Positions 12,191-30,543 are shown, numbered from the stretch's first letter. The stretch is DNA of 64,000 nucleotides from Branchiostoma floridae (GCF_000003815.2 NC_049988.1:13122648-13186647), one strand, 5' to 3'. The notes: generated from the sequence alone by a model not told the origin. Translations and numbers: made by a program.

Positions 12191-13377
12191 GTTTTAATGG
12201 TAGGTGGTACTGGAAATGATTGACATTTTTAAATCTAAATGTTTCTCCTGATTTACAATGCTAACGAATGTGTAAAAAAGGAACGTTACTGCATTCTTTC
12301 TACTTGTGTATAAACATATGGAAGCAACACACACACACACACAAACGTTAGTAGTAATATCATGTAACGTATACTTCGTATCACATGAACGTTTGCAGTG
12401 GAACATCACTAGCACTGGGATAGCCTATGTCAAACGGAAGCATCGAACTAACATGGCCGACGTTGTTGTTGTTGTTGTTGTTGCGTGGCCAAATTACTCT
12501 GACCTCGACCAGGGTGACCTCACCCGAAAGGTAAACATGTAGAAAAAGTATACTTACTTTTGTGGAAGGTAGGAAAAGGTTTTCTCAAAGATTTAGACAA
12601 TTTCTGAAGAAAATTCTGGCTTGAATCCGTATAAGATTCTCATGTTTTCTGAATAGATGTTTATTCATAGGCGCTTCAATTATGTAGTACTATGTATCGC
12701 AGGCGTGGAAAACTTGTCCGACAGGTAATCATCCTAACCAATGAGTCGGATATAATTTTCTGGCCTTCGGGACACCCTCTTATACGTCAAACACGAGACA
12801 GTCACACGTCAGACCTGTGGATTACAGTCCAGCAGTTCAATTCAGCCTTACTGTACAGAAATTTGTTTCTGACCTATTCAAGAATAGATAAGCAAGGTGA
12901 CACGTATACGTATGTTACTTTGTTGGGCCCTTTATTAGTTGTACTGCATGTGAAATAAATATCATTAATGATCTTTTTAAAAACCGTAAAAACCTGCGTA
13001 AATAAAACTGTATTTTATGGAAACGGAAATTCAAAATTTTTAATTTAGAAATAAAGACACATAAACGAAAATCTCATTCCTCGTGATTTTGTGAAGTTCT
13101 TAATGCGCTAGGGTATTACAGATGTTAGTGATCTTCCCCTTCCCTTATTAAACCCCATCACCCCCTCCCTCCCATAAGGGACCATTTCTCCGGTAGTAAG
13201 CTGACCAGCTGTCGATGGACTATACTTAGACCACACTACGTTCAGGAAGGGATGTTGGATTGTAATATTGCAGGATTTGAAAATACTTCTAGGGGGCCAA
13301 AAAAGTCTTTTCGGGATCTCAAGAACCTGAGTTACAGGTGCGTTCAACACACAAGCACAACCAAAACTTTCTCATAG
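12191..13377. other. Intergenic stretch upstream of sulfotransferase 1, no gene seen
   Basis: It contains a short CA run (about 12328-12342), a GTT trinucleotide run (about 12464-12482) and AT-rich DNA. The promoter of sulfotransferase 1 should lie near 12200-12500, but I see no defined element. Confidence 0.45.
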
Positions 13378-13580
13378 GTAATAAAACAAACACACCATAT
13401 ATGGGAGTGGTCTAATAAACACAATTATCATATTTCGAACCCTCTTCTTGGACGCAAAAAAATAACAAACACGCACATATAATGGGAGTGATATAATAAC
13501 CACAATTATCATCTTTAGAACCTCCTTCTCGGAGGTGACAATATAACAAACACACCATATAATGGTAGTGATCTGATAAC
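13378..13580. repeat. Tandem repeat, ~82-bp unit, about 2.5 copies
   Basis: ACAAACACACCATATATGGG and variants recur at about 13385, 13467 and 13547, followed each time by AGTG.T.TAATAA. It lies just downstream of the second sulfotransferase gene. Open frames here merely follow the repeat. Confidence 0.7.
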
Positions 13581-13663
13581 ATATCACACAATAATCGTCC
13601 TACAGGTATCATAAACATACTACATCATTTATCATTATGCACAATCCTATGTCATCCGCTTTA

Positions 13664-16600
13664 TCATTGTTTATCCATATTATCATAATAGTGTTCTCGT
13701 AATATCCTATCCCAGCCTGGTCTCTCTTCGCTCAACAACTGACAGTATTTCTCGTTTATAGAAAATGGCGTGTTCCACTTTGACGCCTTGGCCCATGCTA
13801 TCTTTGGTTTGCGTTTAGATATGCAGTAAGAGGCTACTTTGCTCAGTATGTCTTTAAAGTGTTCTACTTCTTCAAGAAAGTCTTGTCCTTCTTCAGCAAT
13901 GTCTTTTGTGAGTTTGTCATAGAAAAAGTCGTATATCTGAAAGTCAATGTTGCTGTACATTTCGTAGTTATGCAGCATTTTATCTGTGAAATCCGTTTTG
14001 AGGGCTGACCCGCGAAACCTCAAATCTCCGGCTCTGACAACGTATGGTCTCTTCTTGAACTGCTTTTTCTCCCAAAAGATTATATCCTGAAGAGACCAAC
14101 ACATTCGCCTTTTCAAAAGCACCAACGATTCTTCCAGCTTCTCTAGAATCATCACTGTCGTAAAATCTTTGCCCAGTTTTTCTATGTAACGTTTTACGGC
14201 GTCAGGCTTGTTGTATTGACTTTTCTCCATTCCTAGATCTTGCGCCATACAGTTTCGGATACAACCAAGGTCGTTGAGTGAGCCATATGCCGAGCGCACT
14301 GGGTGGAAATGTTGCTCCCAATACCACGGGGCGCTCAAGAATATCTGGATTGGCGACTGTCTCTGTTCAACACTGACGTTTAGCATATTTGTGAAGTATT
14401 TGTGCAGACTGAAGTAGTTGAAAGCTGAACTTAGTCGGCTTATTGGCTGTCTGAGAATGGTGAGGAATTTTGTGTCTTTTGGCATCAGCTTTAGAAACAT
14501 TTCCTTGTCGTACACGCTGTGGTGGTTGAAGATGTTCCACTGTTTTCCATCAGGGGTCGGTTTGTAGGACTTCTCTGTGATGCTGTGAGGTTTTCCGATC
14601 CATGCTTTACGATTGGTTCTCGGTAGTGCCACTATCAGCTTGTGGTTGTACCCGTAGTGGAAGAATATGGACTGAATTGTGGTGGAACCACACTTGTGAA
14701 CCTGTGAAATGTAAATTAAAAAATTACGGTGACAGTCACTCTTTTAGATAAGCGGGTCTAGAGACCATGCATGGAAGCTTTTTGGTAATATTAAGCTCAA
14801 ATGTCCACAACAATATTATCTACACGTTACAGGCACATTTAAATATTTACCATAGCATCTACCGATGGAATTGCCGACAATGGGATTCTTAGATACGAGG
14901 GGGGTTCAATAAGTTCTTTGCCTCACCAAGAAATAACAAGCACAACTCAGATTTTCAGGCACAACTTCATAGTATGAAGTCTTTTATCAATATCCTCCAA
15001 ATTTCAAATCATTGGAGTCATTACTTTCCAGGCATTCGTTTTTCCTAAATTAGAAGGTAAGTGGCGAGAAAAAAGTTGTGTGAATTGTGATCAGACATGT
15101 GTGGGTCTAGTTTCCCATGCCATAAATTAACAAAAGACGTTGTCAAAATGTTTGATAATGATTCTCTTCCTATTTCAAGCAAAAAGAATTGGGTTTCTAA
15201 CTTCCAGCAGCGCAAATTGACCCACACACTCAGGTCAGGTCAATTGTCCACGTTTTTTCCTTCTCCCTCACCTAACGTTACTGGGTGTCGCCTGCAAAGT
15301 AATGATCACACTAATTTGAATTTTGGTACATATTTATATAAGACTTTATACTTGACATCTATGCTTCGAAATCTGAGCTGTGCTTATTTTTTCTCGGTAA
15401 AGTCGGGGACTTATTGATAACCCCACGTACATGTATAAAGTCTTATATAAATGTGTACCAAAATTCAAATTATTGTGATCATCATGTTGCAGGCGACACC
15501 CAGTAACGTTAGGTAAGGAATAACGAAAAAAAAAGGTGGACAATTGATCTGCAACCTGAGGTGTGAGGTCAAATTGTCTGATCACACTTCACCCTTCTTT
15601 TTCTCCCCACTTACCTTCTAATTTAGAAAAAACGAATGCCTGGAAAGTAATGACTCCAATGATTTGTAATTTGGAGGATATTGATAAAAGACTTCATACT
15701 ATGAAGTTGTGCCTGAAAATCTGAGTTGTGCTTGTTATTTCTTGGTGAGGCAAAGAACTTATTGAACCCCCCTCGTACAGGCTTATAACTAGGATATATC
15801 ATCTTCTGCCTCGTTTTGATGCAAACTCTGATACGACAGTCCCTGGAGATTCAAACTGTCGACCAAATAAGAAATAATAAATCATGCTATAATGATTGGA
15901 TACACAATCCAACATTATTGCATATGCTTAACATTATTCCTTGCCGCATTTTCTAAGCAGAAAATACAAAATAACTTCTGACCTTTGCAAAAACGAAGTT
16001 GTCCTGCCTGACACATTTTGCAGTTTTGTTTGGCGCTTGTGTAGGCTTTTCGTCTCCATTGACCCTGTGAAAAACATGAAGCATTACGTGAAGTAGACTC
16101 CAATCAAAATGTAAATATTGTGAAAATAATGATACAATTTTAAAAGCCCTGTTCTATGACACTAGGATTAAATAAAAGATAGTAAATATTTCAATGCATA
16201 ATCAAAATGACCTCATGAAAACAAAAAGACTGCTTCACATTTTCCTCATTGCCCCGACGTTAACGTTTCTAAATGTCTAGAAAATCTTACTTGAGATTCC
16301 GACTGCTCTTTCTGATATCCTGATCATTCTGGATTGAGGAGTGATTTGACCTGTAAACATGTCATTGACACATAGTAGGAATTATTAGAGTATACGTGAC
16401 TCCTCGCAATTACTCAAGGACAATGACATTTATGCATGTCAACAGCAAGATAATTCGCTTTAACAAAGGTTATCCAATGCAGCACGTACAACGTTGATAT
16501 AACTTGACCTGCTTCATTAACAACCACCTAATTATGATATTAAACACCACCTTAGTATACTATAAAAACGTGTGAATGCCAAACTCAAAATGGTATCCAA

Positions 16601-17159
16601 ACTACAAATAATGACGGGGGCGTTCATTGACAACATATTTTAAGCCCAGTCATTCTGATTACTATTGAACCATGGGAAACACGCAATAATATGTACATGG
16701 GTATCTCAACGTACAGTTGATTCTAGCGCTCAGTACTTATTCCCCCTTTCCACTGGGACGGCGCTCTCGCCGCGCTCTCTCTACGACCTAAAATTTGACA
16801 GATCGCTCAACGAATTCTATAGACAAGAAACGAATCTTTTTACACCTCGTGTGTTTTGTTGTCTTTTCAGTCACACTTTTACGTTTTGTATGATATACCA
16901 AGTGTGAAAGTGAAGATTACACATATCCTATTTAGGTCGCAGTGAGAGCGCAGCGCGATCGCCGTCTAGTGGAAAGGGGGCCTTACGGAATGGACGCGGG
17001 AGAGTCCGACTGTGTCGTTTGGAAACTTAAATGCGGAGACAGGTGTATGTCATGAACGAAGCGCCGAGTATGTAGTCCGAAGTTTCCAGTGTAGAAGACA
17101 ATGATAGTCGATAGTGATAACAGTGACACTGTGACGAACACTGAAAGTTTCCGATGCAT
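13664..17159 (-). CDS. GAL3ST-like: Galactose-3-O-sulfotransferase-like enzyme 2
   Basis: Exons are 16987-17159, 15983-16064 and 13664-14701, giving 430 residues. The three-exon structure, junction phases (2 then 0) and sequence match the neighbouring enzyme at 9797-12190, so this is a tandem duplicate. The N-terminus MHRKLSVFVTVSLLSLSTII is a type II signal anchor. Exon 2 carries KCVRQDNFVFAK, which joins VHKCGSTTIQ in exon 3 to make the PAPS 5' loop. The 3' segment is TILRQPISRLSSAFNYF, with Gln where enzyme 1 has Glu. The first-intron donor GTAAGG (16981-16986) abuts a transposon end, and intron 2 contains the 14896-15775 element. The first exon is assigned by analogy plus splice sites. 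Confidence 0.85.
14896..15775. mobile_element. 880-bp inverted-repeat element with TA flanks (Tc1/mariner-type, non-autonomous)
   Basis: It sits in intron 2 of sulfotransferase 2. The ends CGAGGGGGGTTCAATAAGTT and AACTTATTGAACCCCCCTCG are inverted copies, with TA on both outer sides, the target duplication typical of the Tc1/mariner superfamily. The arms run about 180 bp (to 15070 and from 15597). A second inverted pair is nested inside (15225-15415 and 15420-15560). No transposase frame is seen. Confidence 0.8.
16741..16982. mobile_element. GCGCTCTC-family MITE next to a splice donor
   Basis: The ends CCCCCTTTCCACTGGGACGG and GCCGTCTAGTGGAAAGGGGG are inverted copies with inner GGCGCTCTC blocks. 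The right end touches the donor of sulfotransferase 2 exon 1. The same family recurs at 25867-27091, 50583-50804 and elsewhere in the window. Confidence 0.75.
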
Positions 17160-19033
17160 GTCTTAGTTGTCACTGGTTGCTGCTGTAAGACAAAGAGAGA
17201 CATAGAATTTGAGCCATTTTAAGGCACATGTATATCCAAGGACAACAATCGCAAGTAAATCTGTCTAGATATGCAGCTTGTACACTTCAGTACAAATATA
17301 GTGTGTTACGCCATGAGGTGGTTTACCGGGTAGAAATACAAACAAACTTCGACTATTTAGACAGTTCCTGTCTTCCTGACCCTTTGATCTATTTAAAGGG
17401 TACCAAAAAGATGTACGATAGCAGTATAGAGTGTCAAAAGATATGTATTATCATGTTAAAAAGTAACCTTCATGCACTTAATCACAATGTAGGAAATTTC
17501 TTATTTCCAAAGCATAGGTAACAAGTAATTCAAAACAGTTTGTTGAATCAAGATGGCCGCTGCTGTGGTATGTCAGTGTCCGCGCGTCCACTGATCTAAA
17601 TCAAATTCGCTGACCTCGATTCAAAGAAACTGGCAGTAAAATGTCAGATAACGATATTTACCTACGTTCTCTTAGCGTTAAAGTAAAGGAAAACTAGTCA
17701 ACTGAACACACCTTGTGCCATAGAATGGAGAAATTCGACGCCAAATTCTCGCCTGCTAGCTTATGTTTGGAGCCTTAATAACATATAAATCCCCTGGGGA
17801 TATAGTTCTTTCTTTCTGACCCTTCCACGAATGCCTGGTGAGAGTAGAAACCTACCCAACCGGTGTGATTACCCTATGTACATGTGCACTGTTCAGTCGA
17901 AATGCTGAACAAAAATTAAACACTGTTGGCAGGATATACGAAAGGCCATTGTATCCATATCCGTCCTTTTGAGCAGAAAGTTAGGCTAGATCTTCTGAAA
18001 TCAGATCCAAAGGCAGGGGAGACACCATACAATTTTATTTACCACTGGTGGCATGTAATTGCAACGAATTTCGAACTTACAACGCGAAAGTTTACTATGC
18101 TTGCCCCTATCAACTGATATGTAAAATGCAGGTGTTGATTGTGAAGTAAACTTGTTCAAGTTGTTGGGCTTCGTATACTTTCAAATGTATAGTGTTATGG
18201 CCACTTCATATGAACCAAACTACATATGAACATAGCTTCTTGGCTAATGAAAAAAAAAGTTACAGAGAAAACTGATTGTTGCGCGGTGATTTCTAATTCG
18301 CGGTTAAAACAAGTTACTGCAATTATGCAGGATTTTACTGTATGTGGGGTGGGGGGCTGTAATCGCGGTAGCCTTTAATATTAATGAAGAAGTCACTTCG
18401 AAAAAGACCACCGTGAATATTTCCATTTTTACAGTAGTTTTCATATATTCACGAATAAACACACCTACCTTTGGCTTGAAATCACCTCCTCCCTTGGCTG
18501 CACTTTATCCGTAAAAACAGTGACACGTTTGTTGCCTGTTTATGTTGTAGACAACGCCTGTGTTAATTTGTGTCAAGCCTGCCATGAAGGACCAGTCAAT
18601 TAGCATATCCGAAGGACACGTGACGTCAGAGAATGATCAGCCAATTCTTTAATTGATTCTGTAATAGCGACATCTAGCGGTTTCGTCATTCCTTGCAACA
18701 AATCAATGGCTGTTGTCAAAACGAGTATGGCTACACAGTTTCATCCCTGTTGATGTTGTCAAGACTATGTAACAGCAATGAGGTTAAAGTAGGTCTTGGT
18801 AAGCGACTGTGGTGGCTGCAGCTGCAGTTTTTTTCCTCTTTCCGCGTAGCCCAAACGTTACATTGTAGGACGTGTCAGTTTTGGACGTAGTATTTGGACA
18901 GTTCGTCTTTCGCCTTATTGTTGTAGTTGTAAGAACAAATGCATCCATGTGTCTTTGGTCCCTCTAAAGCGGAAATATAATATGTAGATACAACTAATCA
19001 ACCACCTGATATACAGACAGACAGACAGTTCAC
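17160..19033. other. Intergenic stretch, no gene seen
   Basis: This separates the sulfotransferase 2 start from the 3' end of receptor 2. Short open frames at 17228-17521 and 17926-18117 have no family features. A PuPy-rich stretch near 18345-18360 is unremarkable. Confidence 0.45.
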
Positions 19034-19039
19034 TTTATT
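19034..19039 (-). terminator. Candidate poly(A) signal for receptor 2
   Basis: AATAAA on the minus strand lies about 235 bases downstream of the receptor 2 stop codon (19273). Confidence 0.45.
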
Positions 19040-19272
19040 AGGAATAGCTGCGTGCGTTTCATTTAATAAACCTAACTTAAACGGTGTCACAGATGACCAT
19101 GATGTATGATTAGAAATATCTTGTATTATTCTTTTCATAAACATACGATTAAGTTAAGTTGTTCTATTGGCAAAACTTTGACTATTCATATTATTTGCGT
19201 TAAAATCGTAGCTTTTGTTCGTGGGCGCTTTGGTTACGCTGTCACTGCCATTTCCATCTGCTCAATATGAGT

Positions 19273-20522
19273 TTACACTTGCTCGTAACTGGACTGTTTG
19301 CGGATCGGCGAAATTGCGAACAGAAAGCCGTCCTGGAAGAAAGAATCAAAGATAACATAGTTTTAGAAAAATTGACAAGAACATGACAACCATATCATTA
19401 TTATGATTTGTACATGAAACCTTTAGTTTACCATTATGATCTGATCAAAGTTCTATCCACCATTATTGTTTCCTTACTAAACTAAACTTTTTTCTCCTAA
19501 TCCTTAAAATGATTCAAACAAAAATGATATACCTTTATCAACCCTGGTAACGAGGCCCAGAACTCCATATTAGGAATGATGTCCCTGCCTTCTTTTTGAC
19601 GGGCGTACTTGTTGAGAAGTACACCACCCACAATATAGATGAAAGCGGTGGGAAAGAAACTGGAAGAAAGTACAGACAAAGTTGACGCAAGAAGAATTTT
19701 CCAGAGATGGAGGGTGTTTGCTATTCGCTAGGTGGCGTGACTGAAGTTTTTTCGAGATATGTTGAACTTTAGTGAAAGGAATCCGATGAAGCAAGCTGAT
19801 AGAAGCTCAGATGTTAATACTGACAGCTAAAGAAATCTGTCACCAAAAATCCAGACCATAGCATGACTAAGAGTAAGGTGAAGTAAACGAAGCACTGCTG
19901 CAGTACTTAGCCTGGGTACCATCCTATTCCTACCGGGCTCCTTGCACTCACTGTCCTGTTAGGAATAGGATGCTACTGCTGCAGCCAAGGAAAGGAGGAC
20001 GGAATTACAACACAAACAGCGACATCTTTGTGGGTCGGCTTTTCTCGAATGAAATGTACGATAACCTACAACTATAAACTCAATAGTCACATACACAATG
20101 CAGAGGATGCTCCCGACGCTGATGTCGACAGTGACTACGATTGGTCCTGGGCCAGGGCCTGGTCCTGTGGGTCCGGGGCCGGACTGTGGACAGCAGTATG
20201 GGCTTTCCAAACGGAAGTCCTGTGTGGATAGTAACATTACGTACAACTGTCAAGTATTAGAGCCGTTTTGTAAATTGCTCCGTCATACTAAGTCTTTATT
20301 CAGAGTGATTGAAGTGTATGGGAAATTTCTCTGATAAGATCATTGATGTTAAAGATCATGTTAGCATATTAGCATATGTATGTGTGCGCGCTCATGTGTG
20401 TGTGTGCGTTCGTGTGTGTGTGCGTTTGCGTGTGTGCGTGTGTATGTGTGTGTGTGCGAGTATGTGTGTGAGTGTCCGTCAGCGTGTGATTGTGTGTGTG
20501 TGTGTGTGTGAGTTTGAGTATG

Positions 20523-20578
<56 letters not shown>

Positions 20579-22924
20579 TTTCTGAATCACCAAGCCCCTA
20601 CGTACATAGTTATTGAAGTAAGAAGGGTCCTCCCCATCCACTGTAAATGTGGTGGTTCCAGACGTGCTGCAGATCAGCGAGATTTTCGTCGTTCTGAAGA
20701 AACAAAAGATAATGTTAAAAGGTAGCTATTCTACTCAACCCCTTATAGATTTATGAACATAATGTCAATAAAGCATTTTTAATTAATGTCAGTATTGGTT
20801 GCTGCTATGGGAGAAAGATAAATATTTACCTCTCGTATGATAGACTATTGTAGTATAAAGCTATTCCACCTCCGGTAAAGTCCGGTTGGAAATCTGCGTT
20901 ATCGTGTACACCAAGGTCATAGGCCTCTGACGGGTCCGACTGGCCCACTTGGCACACCTGATCATGAAAAGAAAAACGTCAAAAATTTACCTCAAATTTC
21001 CTTGAAATATTAATCACGTTGTGATATTTAATGATAACAGTAATCAAGGCGGCAACATTGTACTGCTAAGTTCAACAACTTGTTGTGGTGTAATTATCAT
21101 GACAAACTACTCCTAACCTTAACTTACGATCTAGCATGTATAAGTAGAATTGAAAGGGAGAACACCCATTGTAACAGAGGCTATCCACACACATAGTACG
21201 ATGACATTGAAAATATCACAAATATCCAACGTTTGGAACAGTCTTCTATGCTGTCAGACACACGTTTGATCCTATTGCAACTCTAGATCTGTCCTTTAAT
21301 TTATAAGAGACACTTGCAGTAATGGAAACGACCCGAACGGATGAGCAAGGAAAATGGATCAAATTTCATTTGCCATGTGTGTTTGTCTGATAATTCTATG
21401 AATGGAAATATAAGGATATACGTGCGTTTTTCTAGAATTATTACGTCTACAGTTTTACAAGGATAGTAATCATACAACGTTAATCAGTATCTTTGTAAAT
21501 ACGTTAAACGGTTTGACCCTTGTCTCTTCCCTCATAATCGCAATGAAAAGCGGCCAGCAGGCCAACTTGAGTTTCTTATGACTGAAGAAATGCTCAAACT
21601 CAAACAAACAAAAATAGCACATACAGCTACACCCGAGCATCCCGACTTGCTGAAGGAGAAGCAGGGGTTCCAGGAGTAGGTGAAGGCGTCAGGGTATAGT
21701 ACTGCATAGTAGTCTTCGTACCTGGAAAAAAAAAAGATGGAAGTTAACTTGAGATGTAATTTTACGTTACTATGAATAGCTTTTAAAAAACGTGTTTGTC
21801 TGTAAAACGATGTTGGATAGATTACACGTGGCCATGTGCAACTATAAAACAGGACAGAGCCTCTGCTTGGAGAGTAGCTATAGCCCCTGGTAGCGATACA
21901 GTTTATCATTAGGCAAACAGCAGTTCTTTTCATGGGTTGTGCCACACTGCTTCTAGTCTATAATGCCACTGTACCTGAAAATGCCACTAAGCCTCTAAAT
22001 ATTGCCATGTACATATGGTTCATTTAACATCAATAACTGCCAATATGCCAACTTCAAACAAGGCCATGAGAAGGAATTTCAGTTATAGGTGCAAACAGTA
22101 AACAACTGAGTCATGTACAAACAAAAACAGATGTTAGGTGTTAGATTGCTGTCCGTTGCACTAACTAATGCCATAATGTGCAGTCAAGTTAAACTGTATG
22201 TGTGCCAGAAACACACGAGAGTGACGTTTGTGTACATGTACTAACAGAATATTCCATAGCTGAGCACTAGAGGGCCAAATGTGTACTTTGGACGTTTCTG
22301 CGTACACATCATCAACGTGTATGTGCGCTCACGTGAAAAGTGGATATTGCGTTTGGGTGTAACCTTTGTCCTGATCAATAAACCAAGATTGATTTTATCA
22401 TCTGTAGAAAAAAGTCTTCCTTATTTTGTAAAGTTCCGAGTGTAACAGACACTTTTAATGAAACATTTTCGAATACAAAATGAGTAGTTCCTAACAATGA
22501 GATTATATGAGCTCATATAACTGTGACTTGGTCCTAAATACTAAATACCTGGCTCATAATTTACACAAAATTGGGTCACTTTCTTCAGTCTATTTCAAAC
22601 GGCATGAAATGATTAAAAAACAATTTTCAAATGAGACAGAGAACGGAAAGCGTTTACTTTGTATTCAAAGAAGCTGTTGGTTTCAATACAGTAAAATACT
22701 GGCTAAATATCTACAAGTACATGTAGAGGTTAGTTTGCGTGTGAGGTTACTTACGCAATCCCACCCTGTGCGCCGAGTGGTGAGAGATCTATCGTGCCCG
22801 TTCCGTCATCCATGGTACAGCTACACGGGCCGGTCTTGGTACAGTATTGCGCTAAGGTACTGCAGATCAAAGACATTAAGAAAAGAAGCCAAAACGTAGA
22901 CGTCTTGGCCATCTTGGTAGCCAT
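19273..22924 (-). CDS. M6PR-like: M6P-receptor-like protein with intact QREY site and Gly-Pro juxtamembrane linker (receptor 2)
   Basis: Exons are 22755-22924, 21625-21721, 20830-20957, 20606-20693, 20095-20219, 19533-19659 and 19273-19332, giving 264 residues. The start is the ATG in CAACATGG, opening a signal peptide; an in-frame ATG at 22951 would add nine residues. The ectodomain shows [32 protein letters not shown] and SYER. All four M6PR sugar-contact residues can be placed: Gln (VCQ), Arg (YER), Glu (DGED) and Tyr (NNY). The fifth exon carries a Gly-Pro-rich linker ([13 protein letters not shown]) before the span. The span is followed by [17 protein letters not shown], and the tail ends SYEQV, a YxxPhi signal. 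The SPCR Cys of its paralogues is Ile here (SPIR). Confidence 0.87.
20388..20577. repeat. Interrupted (GT)n microsatellite
   Basis: About 190 bp of TG repeats with TGCG and TGAG interruptions lie in receptor 2 intron 4, beginning 30 bases beyond the exon 4 donor. The open frames on both strands are low-complexity artefacts. Confidence 0.9.
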
Positions 22925-23855
22925 GTTGCGGCCCGACCGCGTGAGTGTCATTCAAGACAAACTTCCTAAGGACGTTGTTTGTCAAACAAAATGCATTGAT
23001 GTCTAGTTATCAACGGCCGAGCAAAGGTCTGTTTGCTGTGTCAGTAGGGGTATGGATTCTGGTATCGGTCAGTTGTTAACATTTAGCAAATTGTCGCGTC
23101 ACGCCGCCTATCGAAACAGGGTTGCCCTACATCATTTTTAGCTCACGTTGGCAAACGAATGTTTTTCAGTAACTTCATCAATTTACATTCAATAAGTTAG
23201 CATGCAGGTTATAACCTTATCATTCAATTTTGAACGACACCGGATTTGATTTTAAAAAACTTTCGTCCCTCTTTATTATTCATCAATATAACAAAGATTA
23301 CTTTCACAAAGGCAAATAAATTATATAGTGTAGCAGTACAAGAATTACTGCGTGACCATAACATTGTTTTCCCAACACTCTTAGAAATAAGTGCATCCTC
23401 AGCTGACTTCCCAACAAATGTCAAACTATGATCTCTAAAAAGCATGTGATTTCACTACAAAGAATATCCCAAGACGTTTTTCATTCAAATTCTACATAGT
23501 CAGTTATCCTCAAAATACATAAAGCCTTTACATTTCACCCTTTACGTAATGACGTAATTACAACATTAGATTAAGTATGCTGGCTTGCTTTCAGAAAGGA
23601 AACTTTTGATGGTCCAATGAGCAATTTAGGTGGTATGAAGAGAGATGACATGAGAGACTATTCACCAAGTGATGCTGTATTTATAGATACAATGTGCTTA
23701 TAATAAGCGCGCACTGGATTTTTTTCGCCCTCGCACATTAGTCTTGCGGGCTCTAGAGGATGTCATAACATTACATTAAATCAGTGTGGCCTAATAGCGG
23801 GAGTGTACAATATCTAAGCTGTCGTTTTGCCTGTCCAAGGAGGTTATTGTCCTGT
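22925..23855. other. Intergenic stretch, no gene seen
   Basis: Receptor 2 starts and the KCTD gene ends here, both on the minus strand. I find no further exon. The receptor 2 promoter is presumably close to 22950-23150. Confidence 0.45.
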
Positions 23856-29119
<5,264 letters not shown>

Positions 29120-29144
29120 TTCTGTGTGGTGAATGGTTTGCTCA

Positions 29145-29152
29145 TGACGTCA
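29145..29152. promoter_or_regulatory. Full CRE palindrome TGACGTCA, KCTD promoter
   Basis: The consensus cAMP response element lies 26 bases upstream of the proposed KCTD start, followed by a second half-site, TGACGTCC, at about 29164-29171. The position supports a promoter here. CREB-type binding is established for this sequence; its use here is inferred. Confidence 0.5.
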
Positions 29153-29459
29153 TCATTATGGTAATGACGTCCCATGAGAGAACACAAACACCGTGAAATT
29201 AGGGTGTATCAAAGAGGTTGTAAGCGCTCCACTCTAGATCTTGTCGCCTGAGCCTCAGCCGGGGTACTAGGTTTACAAAGAAGTAATAACCGAACTCACC
29301 TTGGATTCTTCACACAGATGTAAAACGCAGACACAAACCTGAACGTTTTGAAGTTATATTGTTCATAGAGTTAGTAGAAGTACAGAAGCCGCCGTACTGA
29401 GTTTGAAAGTCCTATTTCTGTCCCTATTCCATCTGTAGTTGTAAATGCTCTTGAATCAG

Positions 29460-29535
29460 AGTCCGCAGTAAGTTCTTGACCGAATCTGCAGTGAGTTCTT
29501 AGCCAAATCCGCAATGAGTTCTTTGCCGTAAAACA
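29460..29535. repeat. Short tandem repeat, ~30-bp unit
   Basis: GAATCAGAGTCCGCAGTAAG, GACCGAATCTGCAGTGAG and GCCAAATCCGCAATGAG each precede TTCTT. A CCTGAAGTCTT/CCAGG-rich stretch follows (29590-29755). No gene is supported between 29153 and 30632. Confidence 0.55.
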
Positions 29536-30114
29536 TAGTTTGGTCACCCACGTACCCGACCGAGTCTGTCCATATGTCTTGGAGCTTTGTCCTCCTGTTC
29601 CTGGAATCTTCCTTTCCAGGCCTAATTGATCCTTCTTGAAATTCCTGAAGTCTTGACTTGACTCCAGGCCCTATTATCCTTCATGAAACTCCTGAAGTCT
29701 TCACTCCAGTCCTAAGTGTCTTCAGTCTCCTGGAAGTTCCTTTTCCAGGCCACTGATCTGTGCCTCCTTCAGCACAGTTCCCTTTTTTCGACTGGCTTCC
29801 TTCTGTCCCAAATTCCAGCCGCCCCCGGGCTAGCCTTGCTGGGGTCTCCCGTGGGTACCAGTGGCGGGGAAATGACTTTGGCGGGAAACTTATTCTAATC
29901 TAAACTAAAGGCGGCAAATTCAAACTGTAAGTTGGCGCTTACAAAGGTTACAAACCTCCTTGGGGTGTATTGCTAGACTATTGTAAATTTGATTACGTTT
30001 GTGTTCAAGTCTTTGGAGAATTTTGCCTATATAAACAATATTGAGCGTAGCGCTCCAGGCATTTGTAGAAAAAGGGTACAGCGGCAAACAAACGAACGGG
30101 CACCTCAAGGAGAG

Positions 30115-30495
30115 ACACGCAAAAACATGTATACACACACATATGCACACACATACATACAATAATAGTCACATATATGTAGATATAGATATATATGTAC
30201 ACACACGAGCACAAATACACTTACGCACATCGAGAACACACACACAAACGCACACGCAGACATTCACACACATGATCGCACATGCATACACAAACACATA
30301 TACATGTCATGATACCGTTCACACACACACACTCGTACAAATATACGCACAGATAAATCAACGCACGTCGAACACAAAAACAAATGCACAGGCACACACA
30401 CATACACACATCGAACACAAACACACATCCCATGTACTTACTGTAGGACACACACACATACACACACACACACACACATACACACACACAAAGAA
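30115..30495. repeat. CA-rich degenerate microsatellite
   Basis: Alternating ACAC/CATA sequence runs for about 380 bp, ending 140 bp before the receptor 3 start. The long open frames here on both strands (for example 30041-30505) are low complexity and are not genes. Confidence 0.85.
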
Positions 30496-30543
30496 GTCTA
30501 TATGAACTGCATCAATGCGAAAATGTCAACAGTTGACGTTAAT

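Noticed and set aside
20309-20725. Cys/Val-rich and Thr/His-rich open frames
   Set aside because: They are translations of a GT/CA microsatellite. Only the short segment 20606-20693 on the minus strand is a real exon. The frames at 25710-26234 and 30041-30505 were dropped for the same reason.
22507-22899. 130-residue plus-strand open frame
   Set aside because: It overlaps receptor 2 exon 1 in antisense and has no features of its own.
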